Position numbers and translations under genes: made by a program. Shown piece by piece: positions 7,487 through 16,697 of a stretch of DNA of 64,000 nt. The DNA lies in assembly GCF_002847285.1 (NCBI RefSeq), contig NZ_CP025407.1:7133001-7197000 (forward strand), in the 5' to 3' direction. Numbering within the stretch: position 1 is the stretch's first letter; each line of letters starts with the position of its first letter. The notes beneath the pieces were generated by a model. The model searched no databases, had not been told where the DNA came from, and saw nothing but the letters and a program-made list of their open reading frames with translations. The stretch comes from Streptomyces sp. CMB-StM0423 (GTDB taxonomy: Bacteria > Actinomycetota > Actinomycetes > Streptomycetales > Streptomycetaceae).

Positions 7487-10152
7487 TGGAGTCGGCCGAA
7501 ATCCGCCGCCGCTGGCTGCGCTTCTTCGAAGAGCGTGGGCACACCGTCGTGCCGTCGGCGTCGCTGATCGCGGACGACCCCACGCTGCTCCTCATCAACG
7601 CGGGCATGGTCCCCTTCAAGCCGTACTTCCTCGGCGAGGCCACCCCGCCGTACAAGCGCGCCACGAGCGTGCAGAAGTGCATCCGCACCCCGGACATCGA
7701 CGAGGTCGGCAAGACCACCCGGCACGGCACCTTCTTCCAGATGTGCGGCAACTTCTCCTTCGGTGACTACTTCAAGGAGGGTGCCGCCAGCCTCGCCTGG
7801 GAGCTGCTCACCAGCTCGCAGGACGCGGGGGGTTACGGTCTTCACCCCGAGCGCCTGTGGATCACGGTCTACGAGGACGACGACGAGGCCGAGCGCATCT
7901 GGCGCGACGTCGTCGGCGTGCCCCCGGAGCGCATCCAGCGCCTGGGCAAGGAGGAGAACTACTGGGACATGGGCGTGCCCGGTCCCTGCGGCCCCTGCTC
8001 CGAGGTCAGCTACGACCGCGGCCCCGAGTTCGGCGAGGCCGGCGGCCCCGCCGCCAACGGCGAGCGCTACGTGGAGCTCTGGAACCTGGTCTTCATGCAG
8101 TACGTGCGCGGCCCCGGCAAGGGCAAGGACTACCCGATCCTCGGCGACCTGCCCCAGCAGAACATCGACACCGGCCTCGGCCTCGAACGCCTGGCGATGA
8201 TCCTGCAAGACGTGCACAACATGTACGAGATCGACACGTCGCGCGCCGTCATCGACAAGGCCGAGGAACTGACCGGCGTGCGCTACGGCGTCGCCGACCA
8301 CTCGGACGTCTCGCTGCGCGTCGTCTCCGACCACATGCGCGCCTCCGTCATGCTCATCGGCGACGGCGTCACCCCCGGCAACGAGGGCCGGGGCTACGTG
8401 CTGCGCCGCATCATGCGCCGCGCCGTGCGCAACATGAAGCTCCTCGGCGCCGACCGCCCCGTCGTCGGCGAGCTGGTCGACGTCGTCATCTCCACCATGG
8501 GCGAGCAGTACCCGGAGCTGGTCGCCGACCGCAAGCGCATCGAGTCCGTCGCGCTCGCCGAGGAGGCCCGCTTCCTCAAGACCCTCAAGGCCGGCACCAA
8601 CGTGCTGGACACCGCCGTCACCGAGGCCAAGTCCGCCGGCTCCGGCGTGCTCCCCGGCGACAAGGCGTTCCTGCTTCACGACACCTGGGGCTTCCCGATC
8701 GACCTCACGCTGGAGATGGCCGGCGAGCAGGGGCTGACGGTCGACGAGGACGGCTTCCGCCGGCTGATGAAGGAGCAGCGGGACCGGGCCAAGGCCGACG
8801 CCGCCGCCAAGAAGACGGGCCACGCCGACCTGTCCGCGTACCGCGAGGTCGCCGACTCCGCCGGTGCCACCGAGTTCACGGGCTACACGGCCACCGACGC
8901 CGAGTCCACCGTCGTCGGCCTGCTGGTCGGCGGCGTGGCCTCGCCCGCCGCCACCGAGGGCGACGAGGTCGAGGTCATCCTCGACCGCACCCCCTTCTAC
9001 GCGGAGGGCGGCGGCCAGCTCGCCGACACCGGCCGGATCCGGCTCGGCTCCGGCGCCGTGGTCGACGTGCGCGACGTACAGCAGCCGGTGCCCGGCGTCA
9101 GCGTGCACAAGGGCGTCGTCCAGGTCGGCGAGGTCACCGTCGGCGAGCCCGCGCAGGCCGCCATCGACGTGAGCCGCCGCCGCGCCATCGCCCGCGCCCA
9201 CAGCGCCACCCACCTGACCCACCAGGCGCTGCGCGACGCCCTCGGCCCGACCGCCGCCCAGGCGGGCTCGGAGAACGCCCCGGGCCGCTTCCGCTTCGAC
9301 TTCGGCGCGCCCGCCGCCGTACCGGGCGGCGTCCTCGGCGACGTCGAGCAGAAGATCAACGAGGTGCTCGCCCGCGAACTCGACGTGCACGCCGAGGTCA
9401 TGTCGATGGAGGACGCCAAGAAGCAGGGCGCGCTGGCCGAGTTCGGCGAGAAGTACGGCAACCGGGTGCGCGTCGTCACCATCGGCGACTTCTCCAAGGA
9501 GCTGTGCGGCGGCACCCACGTGCACAACACCGCCCAGCTCGGCCTGGTCAAGCTGCTCGGCGAGTCCTCCATCGGCGCCGGCGTGCGCCGGGTGGAGGCC
9601 CTGGTCGGCGTTGACGCGTACAACTTCCTGGCCCGCGAGCACACCGTGGTCCACCAGCTCACCGAGCTGCTGAAGGGCCGCCCGGAGGAACTGCCCGAGC
9701 GGATCTCCGGCATGCTGGCCCGGCTGAAGGACGCGGAGAAGGAGATCGAGAAGTTCCGCGCCGAGAAGGTGCTGCAGGCCGCCGCGGGGCTCGCCGAGGG
9801 CGCCAGGGACGTCGGCGGCGTCGCGCTGGTCGCCGCCCGGGTGCCGGACGGCACGGCCGCCGAGGACCTGCGCAAGCTCGTCCTGGACGTACGGGGCCGG
9901 ATCCCCGGCGACCGGCCGGCCGTCGTGGCGCTCTTCTCCGTCGCGGGTGGCCGCCCGGTCACCGTGATCGCCACCAACGAGGCTGCCCGCGAGCGCGGTC
10001 TGAAGGCCGGCGACCTGGTGCGTACGGCCGCCAAGACGCTCGGCGGCGGCGGCGGTGGCAAGCCCGACATCGCCCAGGGCGGCGGGCAGGACCCGCAGGC
10101 CGTCGGCGAGGCCGTGGCCGCGGTGGAGCGGGGCGTAGCGGAGGCCGCCTGA
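7486..10152 (+). CDS. alaS: alanyl-tRNA synthetase
   Basis: An 888-residue class II synthetase that charges tRNA-Ala and edits mischarged Ser/Gly. The catalytic domain occupies the first 250 or so residues (RHGTFFQMCGNFSFGDYFKE). The editing domain has both metal motifs, HSATH (572-576) and CGGTH (674-678). The C-terminal oligomerisation/C-Ala domain follows and ends in a Gly-rich GGGGGGKPDIAQGGG segment. The ATG at 7486 overlaps the upstream stop by 1 bp, which suggests translational coupling. A reading from 7048 is an artefact of the open frame. Confidence 0.97.
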   Translation: MESAEIRRRWLRFFEERGHTVVPSASLIADDPTLLLINAGMVPFKPYFLGEATPPYKRATSVQKCIRTPDIDEVGKTTRHGTFFQMCGNFSFGDYFKEGAASLAWELLTSSQDAGGYGLHPERLWITVYEDDDEAERIWRDVVGVPPERIQRLGKEENYWDMGVPGPCGPCSEVSYDRGPEFGEAGGPAANGERYVELWNLVFMQYVRGPGKGKDYPILGDLPQQNIDTGLGLERLAMILQDVHNMYEIDTSRAVIDKAEELTGVRYGVADHSDVSLRVVSDHMRASVMLIGDGVTPGNEGRGYVLRRIMRRAVRNMKLLGADRPVVGELVDVVISTMGEQYPELVADRKRIESVALAEEARFLKTLKAGTNVLDTAVTEAKSAGSGVLPGDKAFLLHDTWGFPIDLTLEMAGEQGLTVDEDGFRRLMKEQRDRAKADAAAKKTGHADLSAYREVADSAGATEFTGYTATDAESTVVGLLVGGVASPAATEGDEVEVILDRTPFYAEGGGQLADTGRIRLGSGAVVDVRDVQQPVPGVSVHKGVVQVGEVTVGEPAQAAIDVSRRRAIARAHSATHLTHQALRDALGPTAAQAGSENAPGRFRFDFGAPAAVPGGVLGDVEQKINEVLARELDVHAEVMSMEDAKKQGALAEFGEKYGNRVRVVTIGDFSKELCGGTHVHNTAQLGLVKLLGESSIGAGVRRVEALVGVDAYNFLAREHTVVHQLTELLKGRPEELPERISGMLARLKDAEKEIEKFRAEKVLQAAAGLAEGARDVGGVALVAARVPDGTAAEDLRKLVLDVRGRIPGDRPAVVALFSVAGGRPVTVIATNEAARERGLKAGDLVRTAAKTLGGGGGGKPDIAQGGGQDPQAVGEAVAAVERGVAEAA

Positions 10153-10153
10153 T

Positions 10154-10645
10154 ATGGAACCGCCGCCGGAGGGCCGGACGATCCGCCGCGGGCGCAGGCT
10201 CGCGGTGGACGTCGGCGACGCCCGGATCGGGGTCGCGTCCTGCGACCCCGACGGGATCCTCGCCACGCCCGTGGAGACCGTGCCGGGCCGGGACCTGCCG
10301 GCGGCGTTCCGCAGGCTCGCCGCGCTCACCGAGGAGTACGAGCCGCTGGAGGTGCTCGTCGGCCTGCCGCGCTCGCTGCACGGCGGCGAGGGCCCCGCGG
10401 CCGCCAAGGTCCGCGGCTTCGCGGAGAAGCTGGCGCGCCGCGTCCACCCCGTGCCCGTACGGCTCGTCGACGAACGCATGTCCACGGTGACGGCCGCGCA
10501 GAACCTGCGTGCGGCCGGGAGATCGAGCCGCAAGGGCCGATCGGTGGTCGACCAGGTGGCGGCCGTCGTCATCCTCCAGAGCGCGCTGGAAGCCGAACGG
10601 GCGTCAGGGGCGGCGCCGGGTGAGAGCGTCGAGGCGGCCCTGTGA
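10154..10645 (+). CDS. ruvX: RuvX/YqgF pre-16S rRNA nuclease (Holliday-junction resolvase-like)
   Basis: A 163-residue RNase H-fold protein of the YqgF family, needed for 16S rRNA 5'-end maturation. It has the DVGDARIGVAS motif with the first catalytic Asp, the GLPRSLHG segment and the DERMSTVTA block with a further acidic residue. The ATG lies one base after the alaS stop. Gene order alaS-ruvX-mltG-aroE is the usual actinobacterial arrangement. Confidence 0.93.
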   Translation: MEPPPEGRTIRRGRRLAVDVGDARIGVASCDPDGILATPVETVPGRDLPAAFRRLAALTEEYEPLEVLVGLPRSLHGGEGPAAAKVRGFAEKLARRVHPVPVRLVDERMSTVTAAQNLRAAGRSSRKGRSVVDQVAAVVILQSALEAERASGAAPGESVEAAL

Positions 10646-10723
10646 TCGCGATACGGTAACGTTCCGCGCGGACACGGCACCCGTCGTATAAACGCACCGG
10701 CGGCCACGCGGCATAGGGGACTG

Positions 10724-12340
10724 ATGACTGACTACGGCCAAAACCCCGGCTCCCAACCCTGGCAGCCCGACGACAGCCTTTACGGCGGGCAGCAGGACTG
10801 GTCGGGCGGGCAGCCCGGCGCCGGGCACCACCACTACGGGGGACAGCAGCCGCAGCAGCACTATCCGCACCAGCAGCAGGCGTCCTGGGACTCGGGCCAG
10901 CACCAGCAGTACCCCGGCGGCTGGGACACCACCGGCGGCGGGATGCCGCTGGCCGACCCCTACGCCCCCGCGCCGCAGCCCGACTACTACGGCACGCCGG
11001 ACGCCTACCCGCCGCCGAACCCGCATCCGCGCCGCCCGCACCCGCAGCAGCAGCCGGGGCCCCCGCAGCCCGGGCACCACCGGCCCCCGCCGCACCAGCA
11101 GCAGCCCCCGCACCCGGGGCAGGGCGGCCGCCGCAACGGCGGCCGCGAGGACTGGGACCCCGCCTCCCGCCCGCCCGCGCGCGACGACCACCCCTTCTTC
11201 GACGGCGGCGACGACGACTTCGACGACGGCCCCCGCGAGGGCCGCGGCGGCGGCCGGAGCGCAGGCCGCGGTACGGGCCGCGACCGCCGCGGCGCCAAGC
11301 GCCGCAACGGCTGCGCGTGCCTCGTCATCGCCCTCGTGCTGGCCGCGGGCCTCGGCGGCCTCGGCTACCTCGGCTACAACTTCTGGAACGACCGCTTCGG
11401 CGCCGCGCCCGACTACTCGGGCGAGGGCACGGGCAGCGTGAACGTGGAGATCCCCGAGGGCGCGAGCATCACGCAGATGGGGAACATCCTGAAGGACAAG
11501 GGCGTGGTCAAGAGCGTCCAGGCGTTCGTCGACGCCGCCGGCGACGAGATGCTCCACCCCGGCTCGTACACCCTGCACAAGGGCATGTCGGGCCAGGCCG
11601 CGGTCAAGATGATGCTGAACCCGGAGGCCGCCAACCAGCTCGTCATCCCCGAGGGCCGGCGCGCCACGGCCGTCTACGCGATGATCGACGAGCACCTCGG
11701 GCTCAAGGACGACACCACCGCCAAGATCGCCGAGAAGGGCGATCTCGGCCTGCCCGACTGGGCGGACGGCAACCCCGAGGGCTTCCTGTGGCCGTCGAGC
11801 TACTCCGCCGCCGAGGGCACGGACCCCAAGAAGCTGCTGCGCGAGATGGTCAAGCGGGCCAACGCCACGTACACCGAGCTGGGCCTGGAGGACAAGGCGG
11901 CGAAGGTGGGGCAGACCCCGTACGAGATCGTCACCATCGCCAGCCTCATCGAGGCCGAGGGGCAGTCGAAGGAGGAGTTCGGCAAGGTCTCGCGGGTCAT
12001 CTACAACCGCCTGAAGCCGGACAACACCGCCACCAACGGCATGCTGCAGTTCGACTCCACCATCAACTACGCCAAGGGCGAGTCGAACCTCGACATCTCC
12101 AACCAGGACACGCAGTTCGACTCCCCGTACAACACCTACCTCCACGCCGGCCTGCCGCCCGGGCCCATCGACAACCCCAGCGAGCGGGCCATCGTGGCGG
12201 CCCTCGAACCGACCGCGGGCGACTGGCTGTACTTCGTCACCGTCAAGCCGGGCGACACGCGCTTCACCGCCAGCAAGGAGGAGCACGACCGCAACGTCGA
12301 GGAGTTCAACGAGAACCAGCGCAAGAAGGAGGACGAGTGA
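10724..12340 (+). CDS. mltG: endolytic murein transglycosylase MltG
   Basis: A 538-residue YceG-family enzyme that cleaves nascent glycan strands and is thought to end their elongation. The N-terminal 190 or so residues form a cytoplasmic tail rich in Gln, His, Pro and Gly, far longer than in E. coli. An arginine cluster and one membrane helix follow (about 196-216), then the extracytoplasmic YceG domain. The catalytic Glu lies in LIEAEGQSKEEF. The C-terminal block (FDSPYNTYLHAGLPPGPI) is intact. Its stop overlaps the aroE start by 4 bp. Confidence 0.94.
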   Translation: MTDYGQNPGSQPWQPDDSLYGGQQDWSGGQPGAGHHHYGGQQPQQHYPHQQQASWDSGQHQQYPGGWDTTGGGMPLADPYAPAPQPDYYGTPDAYPPPNPHPRRPHPQQQPGPPQPGHHRPPPHQQQPPHPGQGGRRNGGREDWDPASRPPARDDHPFFDGGDDDFDDGPREGRGGGRSAGRGTGRDRRGAKRRNGCACLVIALVLAAGLGGLGYLGYNFWNDRFGAAPDYSGEGTGSVNVEIPEGASITQMGNILKDKGVVKSVQAFVDAAGDEMLHPGSYTLHKGMSGQAAVKMMLNPEAANQLVIPEGRRATAVYAMIDEHLGLKDDTTAKIAEKGDLGLPDWADGNPEGFLWPSSYSAAEGTDPKKLLREMVKRANATYTELGLEDKAAKVGQTPYEIVTIASLIEAEGQSKEEFGKVSRVIYNRLKPDNTATNGMLQFDSTINYAKGESNLDISNQDTQFDSPYNTYLHAGLPPGPIDNPSERAIVAALEPTAGDWLYFVTVKPGDTRFTASKEEHDRNVEEFNENQRKKEDE

Positions 12341-13176
12341 TCGCGCAGCCCCGGCGCGCGGCCGTCCTCGGCTCGCCCATCACCCATTCCCTCTCGCCGG
12401 TGCTGCACCGCGCCGCGTACGGCGAACTGGGCCTGACCGGCTGGACGTACGGCCGCTACGAGGTGGACGAGCGGCGGCTGGCCGGCTTCCTCGACAGCCT
12501 GGAGCCGGGGGAGTGGGCCGGGCTCTCGCTGACCATGCCGCTGAAGCGCGCCGCGATCCCGCTGCTCGACGAGGTCAGCGCCACGGCCCGGTCGGTCGAG
12601 GCGGTCAACACCGTCGTGCTGCACGACGACGGCCGCCGCTTCGGCGACAACACCGACATCCCCGGCATCACCGCGGCGCTGCGCGAGCGCGGCATCGAGA
12701 AGGTCGAGCGCGCCGCCGTCCTCGGCGCCGGCGCCACCGCCTCCTCCGCCCTCGCCGCCCTCGCCTCCGTCTGCACCGGGGAGGTCACCGCCTACGTACG
12801 CTCCGCCGCCCGCGCGACGGAGATGGAGCAGTGGGGCGAGCGCCTCGGCGTCTCGGTGCGCTGTGCGGACTGGTCCGAGGCCGCCGCCGCCTTCGACGCC
12901 CCGCTGGTCGTCGCCACCACCCCGGCCGGGGCCACCGACGGCCTCGCGGCCGCGGTCCCGGAGCGCCCGGGCGCGCTCTTCGACGTGCTGTACGAGCCCT
13001 GGCCCACCCCGCTCGCCGGGGCGTGGGCCGCGCGCGGCGGGACAGTCGTCGGAGGTCTCGACCTGCTGGTGCACCAGGCGGTGCTGCAGGTGGAGCAGAT
13101 GACGGGCGCCGCGCGGGCCCCGCTGGCGGCCATGCGCGAGGCCGGCGAGGCCGCGCTGCGCGCCCGTACGCTCTGA
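12337..13176 (+). CDS. aroE: shikimate dehydrogenase
   Basis: A 279-residue enzyme that reduces 3-dehydroshikimate to shikimate with NADPH. The substrate-binding SPITHSLSPVLH, the catalytic Lys region TMPLKRAA and Asp in DNTDIPG are present, as is the nucleotide-binding GAGATASSA. The GTG start overlaps the mltG stop (GTGA). No ribosome site is needed if the two are coupled. A strong hairpin follows its stop, so aroC starts a new transcription unit. Confidence 0.95.
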   Translation: MIAQPRRAAVLGSPITHSLSPVLHRAAYGELGLTGWTYGRYEVDERRLAGFLDSLEPGEWAGLSLTMPLKRAAIPLLDEVSATARSVEAVNTVVLHDDGRRFGDNTDIPGITAALRERGIEKVERAAVLGAGATASSALAALASVCTGEVTAYVRSAARATEMEQWGERLGVSVRCADWSEAAAAFDAPLVVATTPAGATDGLAAAVPERPGALFDVLYEPWPTPLAGAWAARGGTVVGGLDLLVHQAVLQVEQMTGAARAPLAAMREAGEAALRARTL

Positions 13177-13182
13177 GGCCCG

Positions 13183-13214
13183 GCACCCCCGGCGGACCGT
13201 CCGCCGGGGGGTGC
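13183..13214 (+). terminator. strong hairpin after aroE
   Basis: An 11-bp perfect GC stem (13186-13196 with 13200-13210, loop CCG), extendable by GCA/TGC around a single-base bulge. It lies 6 nt past the aroE stop and before the aroC promoter region. There is no T-run, as is common for Streptomyces terminators. Confidence 0.7.
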
Positions 13215-13318
13215 AAGAGTTTGCCTGTCCCACCGTCCATTCGGTGGACCTGGACAAGTGCGGGGCCGGGAGCGTGCGAGGATCGGGGCGAGGACTTCGC
13301 ACTCGTAAGGGAGCACCG

Positions 13319-14503
13319 TTGAGCAGGTTGCGCTGGCTCACCGCAGGGGAATCGCACGGCCCGGCACTCGTGGCGACACTGGAGGGCCTCCCCGCGGGGG
13401 TGCCCGTCACCACCGACCTGGTCGCCGACCACCTCGCCCGCCGCCGGCTGGGGTACGGCCGCGGGGCGCGGATGAAGTTCGAGCGCGACGAGGTCACCTT
13501 CATCGGCGGCGTACGCCACGGGCTCACCCTCGGCTCCCCGGTCGCGGTCATGATCGGGAACACCGAATGGCCCAAGTGGGAGAAGGTCATGGCCGCCGAC
13601 CCGGTGGACCCGGCCGAGCTGGCGGGCATCGCCCGCAACGCCCCGCTGACCCGCCCCCGCCCCGGCCACGCCGACCTCGCCGGGATGCAGAAGTACGGCT
13701 TCGACGAGGCCCGGCCGGTGCTGGAGCGCGCCTCCGCCCGCGAGACCGCGGCCCGGGTGGCGCTGGGCGCCGTGGCCCGCTCGTACCTGAAGGAGACCGC
13801 CGGCATCGAGATCGTCTCGCACGTCGTGGAGCTGGGCGGCGCCAAGGCCCCGTACGGCAGCATCCCCGCCCCGGCCGACGTGGCGCGGCTCGACGCCGAC
13901 CCGGTGCGCTGCCTGGACGCCGACGCGAGCAAGGCGATGGTCGAGGTGATCGACCAGGCCCACAAGGACGGCGACACCCTCGGCGGCGTCGTCGAAGTCG
14001 TCGCGTACGACGTACCGGTCGGCCTCGGCTCGCACGTGCACTGGGACCGCCGGCTGGATTCCCGGCTGGCCGGGGCGCTCATGGGCATCCAGGCCATCAA
14101 GGGCGTCGAGCTGGGCGACGGGTTCGCGCTGGCCGGTGTGCCGGGGTCGCAGGCCCACGACGAGATCGTCGGCACCGACGACGGCATCCGCCGCTCCTCC
14201 GGCCGCTCCGGCGGCACCGAGGGCGGGCTGAGCACGGGCGAGCTGCTGCGGGTGCGCGCCGCGATGAAGCCCATCGCGACCGTGCCGCGGGCGCTGGCGA
14301 CGGTGGACGTCGCCACCGGCGAGGCCACCAAGGCGCACCACCAGCGCTCCGATGTCTGCGCCGTACCCGCCGCGGGCATCGTGGCGGAGGCGATGGTGGC
14401 GCTGGTGCTGGCCGACGCGGTGGCGGAGAAGTTCGGCGGCGACAGCGTCACGGAGACCGCCCGCAACGTCCGCGGCTACCTGGAGAATCTGGCGATCCGA
14501 TGA
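13319..14503 (+). CDS. aroC: chorismate synthase
   Basis: A 394-residue FMN-dependent enzyme that makes chorismate from EPSP, the last step of the shikimate pathway. ESHGPALVATLEG at the N-terminus, SGRSGGTEGG and HQRSDVCAVPAAG are family signatures. The TTG start (MSRLRWLTAGESHG) has GGGAG 6 nt upstream and agrees with relatives. An in-frame reading from 13211 adds a non-conserved stretch. The stop overlaps aroK by 4 bp (ATGA). Confidence 0.97.
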   Translation: MSRLRWLTAGESHGPALVATLEGLPAGVPVTTDLVADHLARRRLGYGRGARMKFERDEVTFIGGVRHGLTLGSPVAVMIGNTEWPKWEKVMAADPVDPAELAGIARNAPLTRPRPGHADLAGMQKYGFDEARPVLERASARETAARVALGAVARSYLKETAGIEIVSHVVELGGAKAPYGSIPAPADVARLDADPVRCLDADASKAMVEVIDQAHKDGDTLGGVVEVVAYDVPVGLGSHVHWDRRLDSRLAGALMGIQAIKGVELGDGFALAGVPGSQAHDEIVGTDDGIRRSSGRSGGTEGGLSTGELLRVRAAMKPIATVPRALATVDVATGEATKAHHQRSDVCAVPAAGIVAEAMVALVLADAVAEKFGGDSVTETARNVRGYLENLAIR

Positions 14504-15081
14504 CCAGCAGCACCGAGGGCCGTGAGCGCCCCGACACCGCGTCCGAGCCGGCCGCCGCGGGAGGCACGGACGGCCCCGCCGTCGTGCTCGTCGGCCCGCC
14601 GGGCGCCGGCAAGTCCACCGTCGGCGCCGTGCTCGCCGCCCGCCTCGGCACCACCGTCCGCGACACCGACGAGGACGTCGAGAAGGCCGCGGGCAAGCCG
14701 ATCCCCGACATCTTCTACGACGACGGCGAGCCCGCCTTCCGAGCCCTGGAGCGCGCCGCCGTGCGCGCCGCGCTCGCCGAGCACCCCGGCGTGCTGGCCC
14801 TCGGCGGCGGCGCCGTCATGGACCCCGGCACCCGCGAGCTGCTCGCCGCGCACCGCGTCGTCTTCCTCGACGTCGAGATGGCCGACGCCGTCAAGCGGGT
14901 CGGCCTCGACGCCCCCCGCCCGCTGCTCGCAGTCAACCCGCGCCAGCAGTGGCGCACCCTGATGGAACAGCGCCGCCCGCACTACACCGAGGTCGCCCGC
15001 GCGACCGTCACCACCGCCGGCCGCACGCCGGACGAGGTCGCCGAACTCGTACTCGCAGCATTGGAGAGCCACCCCGCATGA
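14500..15081 (+). CDS. aroK: shikimate kinase
   Basis: A 193-residue P-loop kinase that phosphorylates shikimate with ATP. Walker A GPPGAGKST is near residue 31, DTDEDVE binds shikimate and GGGAV is the Walker B-like turn. The N-terminal 25 residues are a polar extension beyond the usual 165-175-residue core. It overlaps both aroC and aroB by 4 bp, so translation of the three is probably coupled. Confidence 0.95.
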   Translation: MTSSTEGRERPDTASEPAAAGGTDGPAVVLVGPPGAGKSTVGAVLAARLGTTVRDTDEDVEKAAGKPIPDIFYDDGEPAFRALERAAVRAALAEHPGVLALGGGAVMDPGTRELLAAHRVVFLDVEMADAVKRVGLDAPRPLLAVNPRQQWRTLMEQRRPHYTEVARATVTTAGRTPDEVAELVLAALESHPA

Positions 15082-16205
15082 CACCGAGCGCCGAAGGGGC
15101 CGAGGTCACCCGCATCCACATCGGCGGCACCGCGGGCACGGAACCGTACGAGGCCGTCGTCGGCCGGCAGTTGCTCGGCGAGCTGCCGCGGCTGATCGGC
15201 GAGCGGGCCGGGCGCGTCGCCGTCCTCGTGCCGGAGGCGCTGGCCGAGACCGGCGAGTCGCTGCGCGAAGACCTGGCGGGGCAGGGGTACGAGGCCGTCG
15301 TCATCCAGGTGCCGAACGCGGAGGAGGCCAAGACCGCCGAGGTCGCCGCGTACTGCTGGCGGGCCCTGGGCCAGTCCGGCTTCACCCGCAGCGACGCCGT
15401 CGTCGGCGTCGGCGGCGGCGCCACCACGGACCTCGCCGGGTTCGTCGCCGCGACCTGGCTGCGCGGCGTGCGCTGGGTCGCGGTGCCGACGACCGTGCTG
15501 GGCATGGTGGACGCGGCGGTCGGCGGCAAGACCGGCATCAACACCGCGGAGGGCAAGAACCTCGTCGGCGCGTTCCACCCGCCGGCCGGGGTGCTGTGCG
15601 ACCTCGCCGCGCTGGACTCCCTCGGCGTCCACGACTACGTCTCCGGCCTCGCCGAGGTCATCAAGGCCGGCTTCATCGCCGACCCGGCGATCCTGGAGCT
15701 GGTCGAGGCCGACCCGGAGGGCGCCCGCAGCCCCGCGGGACCGCACACCGCGGAGCTGGTCGAGCGCGCGATCCGGGTCAAGGCCGAGGTGGTCTCCACG
15801 GATCTGAAGGAGTCGGGTCTGCGCGAGATCCTCAACTACGGGCACACCCTCGGCCACGCCATCGAGAAGAACGAGCGCTACAAGTGGCGGCACGGCGCGG
15901 CCGTCTCCGTCGGCATGGTCTTCGCCGCCGAGCTGGGCCGGATCGCCGGCCGCCTCGACGATGCCACCGCCGACCGGCACCGCGCGGTGCTGCGCGCCGT
16001 CGGGCTGCCCGTGACGTACCGCGGCGACCAGTGGCCCAAGCTGCTGCAGACGATGAAGGTGGACAAGAAGACCCGCGGCGACCTGCTGCGCTTCATCGTC
16101 CTCGACGGGCTGGCGAAGCCCGTCGTGCTGGAGGGCCCCGACCCGGCGATGCTGCTCGCCGCGCACGCCGAGATCGCGGCGGGCGCAGAGGAGGCCGCCC
16201 GGTGA
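15078..16205 (+). CDS. aroB: 3-dehydroquinate synthase
   Basis: A 375-residue NAD- and metal-dependent enzyme that converts DAHP to 3-dehydroquinate. It shows GVGGGATTDLAGF for NAD binding, PTTVLGMVDAAVGGKTGIN around the substrate, and the metal ligand motif NYGHTLGHAIE. The ATG overlaps the aroK stop by 4 bp and the stop overlaps aroQ by 4 bp. AroB makes the substrate of AroQ, so consecutive reactions are encoded next to each other. Confidence 0.97.
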   Translation: MTPSAEGAEVTRIHIGGTAGTEPYEAVVGRQLLGELPRLIGERAGRVAVLVPEALAETGESLREDLAGQGYEAVVIQVPNAEEAKTAEVAAYCWRALGQSGFTRSDAVVGVGGGATTDLAGFVAATWLRGVRWVAVPTTVLGMVDAAVGGKTGINTAEGKNLVGAFHPPAGVLCDLAALDSLGVHDYVSGLAEVIKAGFIADPAILELVEADPEGARSPAGPHTAELVERAIRVKAEVVSTDLKESGLREILNYGHTLGHAIEKNERYKWRHGAAVSVGMVFAAELGRIAGRLDDATADRHRAVLRAVGLPVTYRGDQWPKLLQTMKVDKKTRGDLLRFIVLDGLAKPVVLEGPDPAMLLAAHAEIAAGAEEAAR

Positions 16206-16642
16206 CGCGCGTGCTGGTGCTCAACGGGCCGAACCTCGGCCGCCTCGGCTCCCGCGAGCCGGACGTCTACGGCGCCACGTCCTACGCCGGGCTCGTCGAG
16301 CAGTGCACCGCCCTCGGCAAGGAGCTGGGCTTCGAGGTCGAGGTGCGGGAGACCAACGACGAGGCGGAGCTGATCCGCTGGCTGCACGAGGCCGCGGACG
16401 GCCGGCTGCCCGTGGTGATCAACCCGGGCGCCTTCACGCACTATTCGTACGGGGTGCGCGACGCGGCGGCGCAGCGCACGGCGCCGCTGATCGAGGTGCA
16501 CATCTCCAACCCGCACGCCCGCGAGGAGTTCCGGCACACCTCGGTGATCGCCGCCGTGGCCTCCGGCACGATCGCGGGCTTCGGCATCGGCTCGTACCGG
16601 CTGGCGCTGCGCGCGCTGGCGGAGGACCTGGCGTCGTCCTGA
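16202..16642 (+). CDS. aroQ: type II 3-dehydroquinate dehydratase
   Basis: A 146-residue dodecameric-type dehydratase that makes 3-dehydroshikimate. NGPNLGRLG, the catalytic Tyr in REPDVYG, NPGAFTHYS and the VHISNPHAREEFR block with its His and Arg are all present. The GTG overlaps the aroB stop by 4 bp. It is the last gene of the aroC-K-B-Q operon; a hairpin follows at 16657-16690. Confidence 0.96.
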   Translation: MTRVLVLNGPNLGRLGSREPDVYGATSYAGLVEQCTALGKELGFEVEVRETNDEAELIRWLHEAADGRLPVVINPGAFTHYSYGVRDAAAQRTAPLIEVHISNPHAREEFRHTSVIAAVASGTIAGFGIGSYRLALRALAEDLASS

Positions 16643-16656
16643 CCCCCGGCGGCCGG

Positions 16657-16690
16657 TACGGTACGGGCCGCTCCGGCGCTCCGTACCGTA
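16657..16690. terminator. bidirectional hairpin between aroQ and the kinase operon
   Basis: A perfect 10-bp inverted repeat, TACGGTACGG (16657-16666) and CCGTACCGTA (16681-16690), with a 14-nt GC-rich loop. It sits in the 55-bp gap between two converging operons and can serve both strands. Confidence 0.7.
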
Positions 16691-16697
16691 AGGGCCG

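Noticed and set aside
6874..10707. A 1277-codon open frame on the minus strand across alaS, ruvX and neighbours
   Set aside because: It is antisense to several well-conserved genes and its composition (Arg/Ala/Gly/His-rich, no motifs) is what GC-rich third positions produce by chance.
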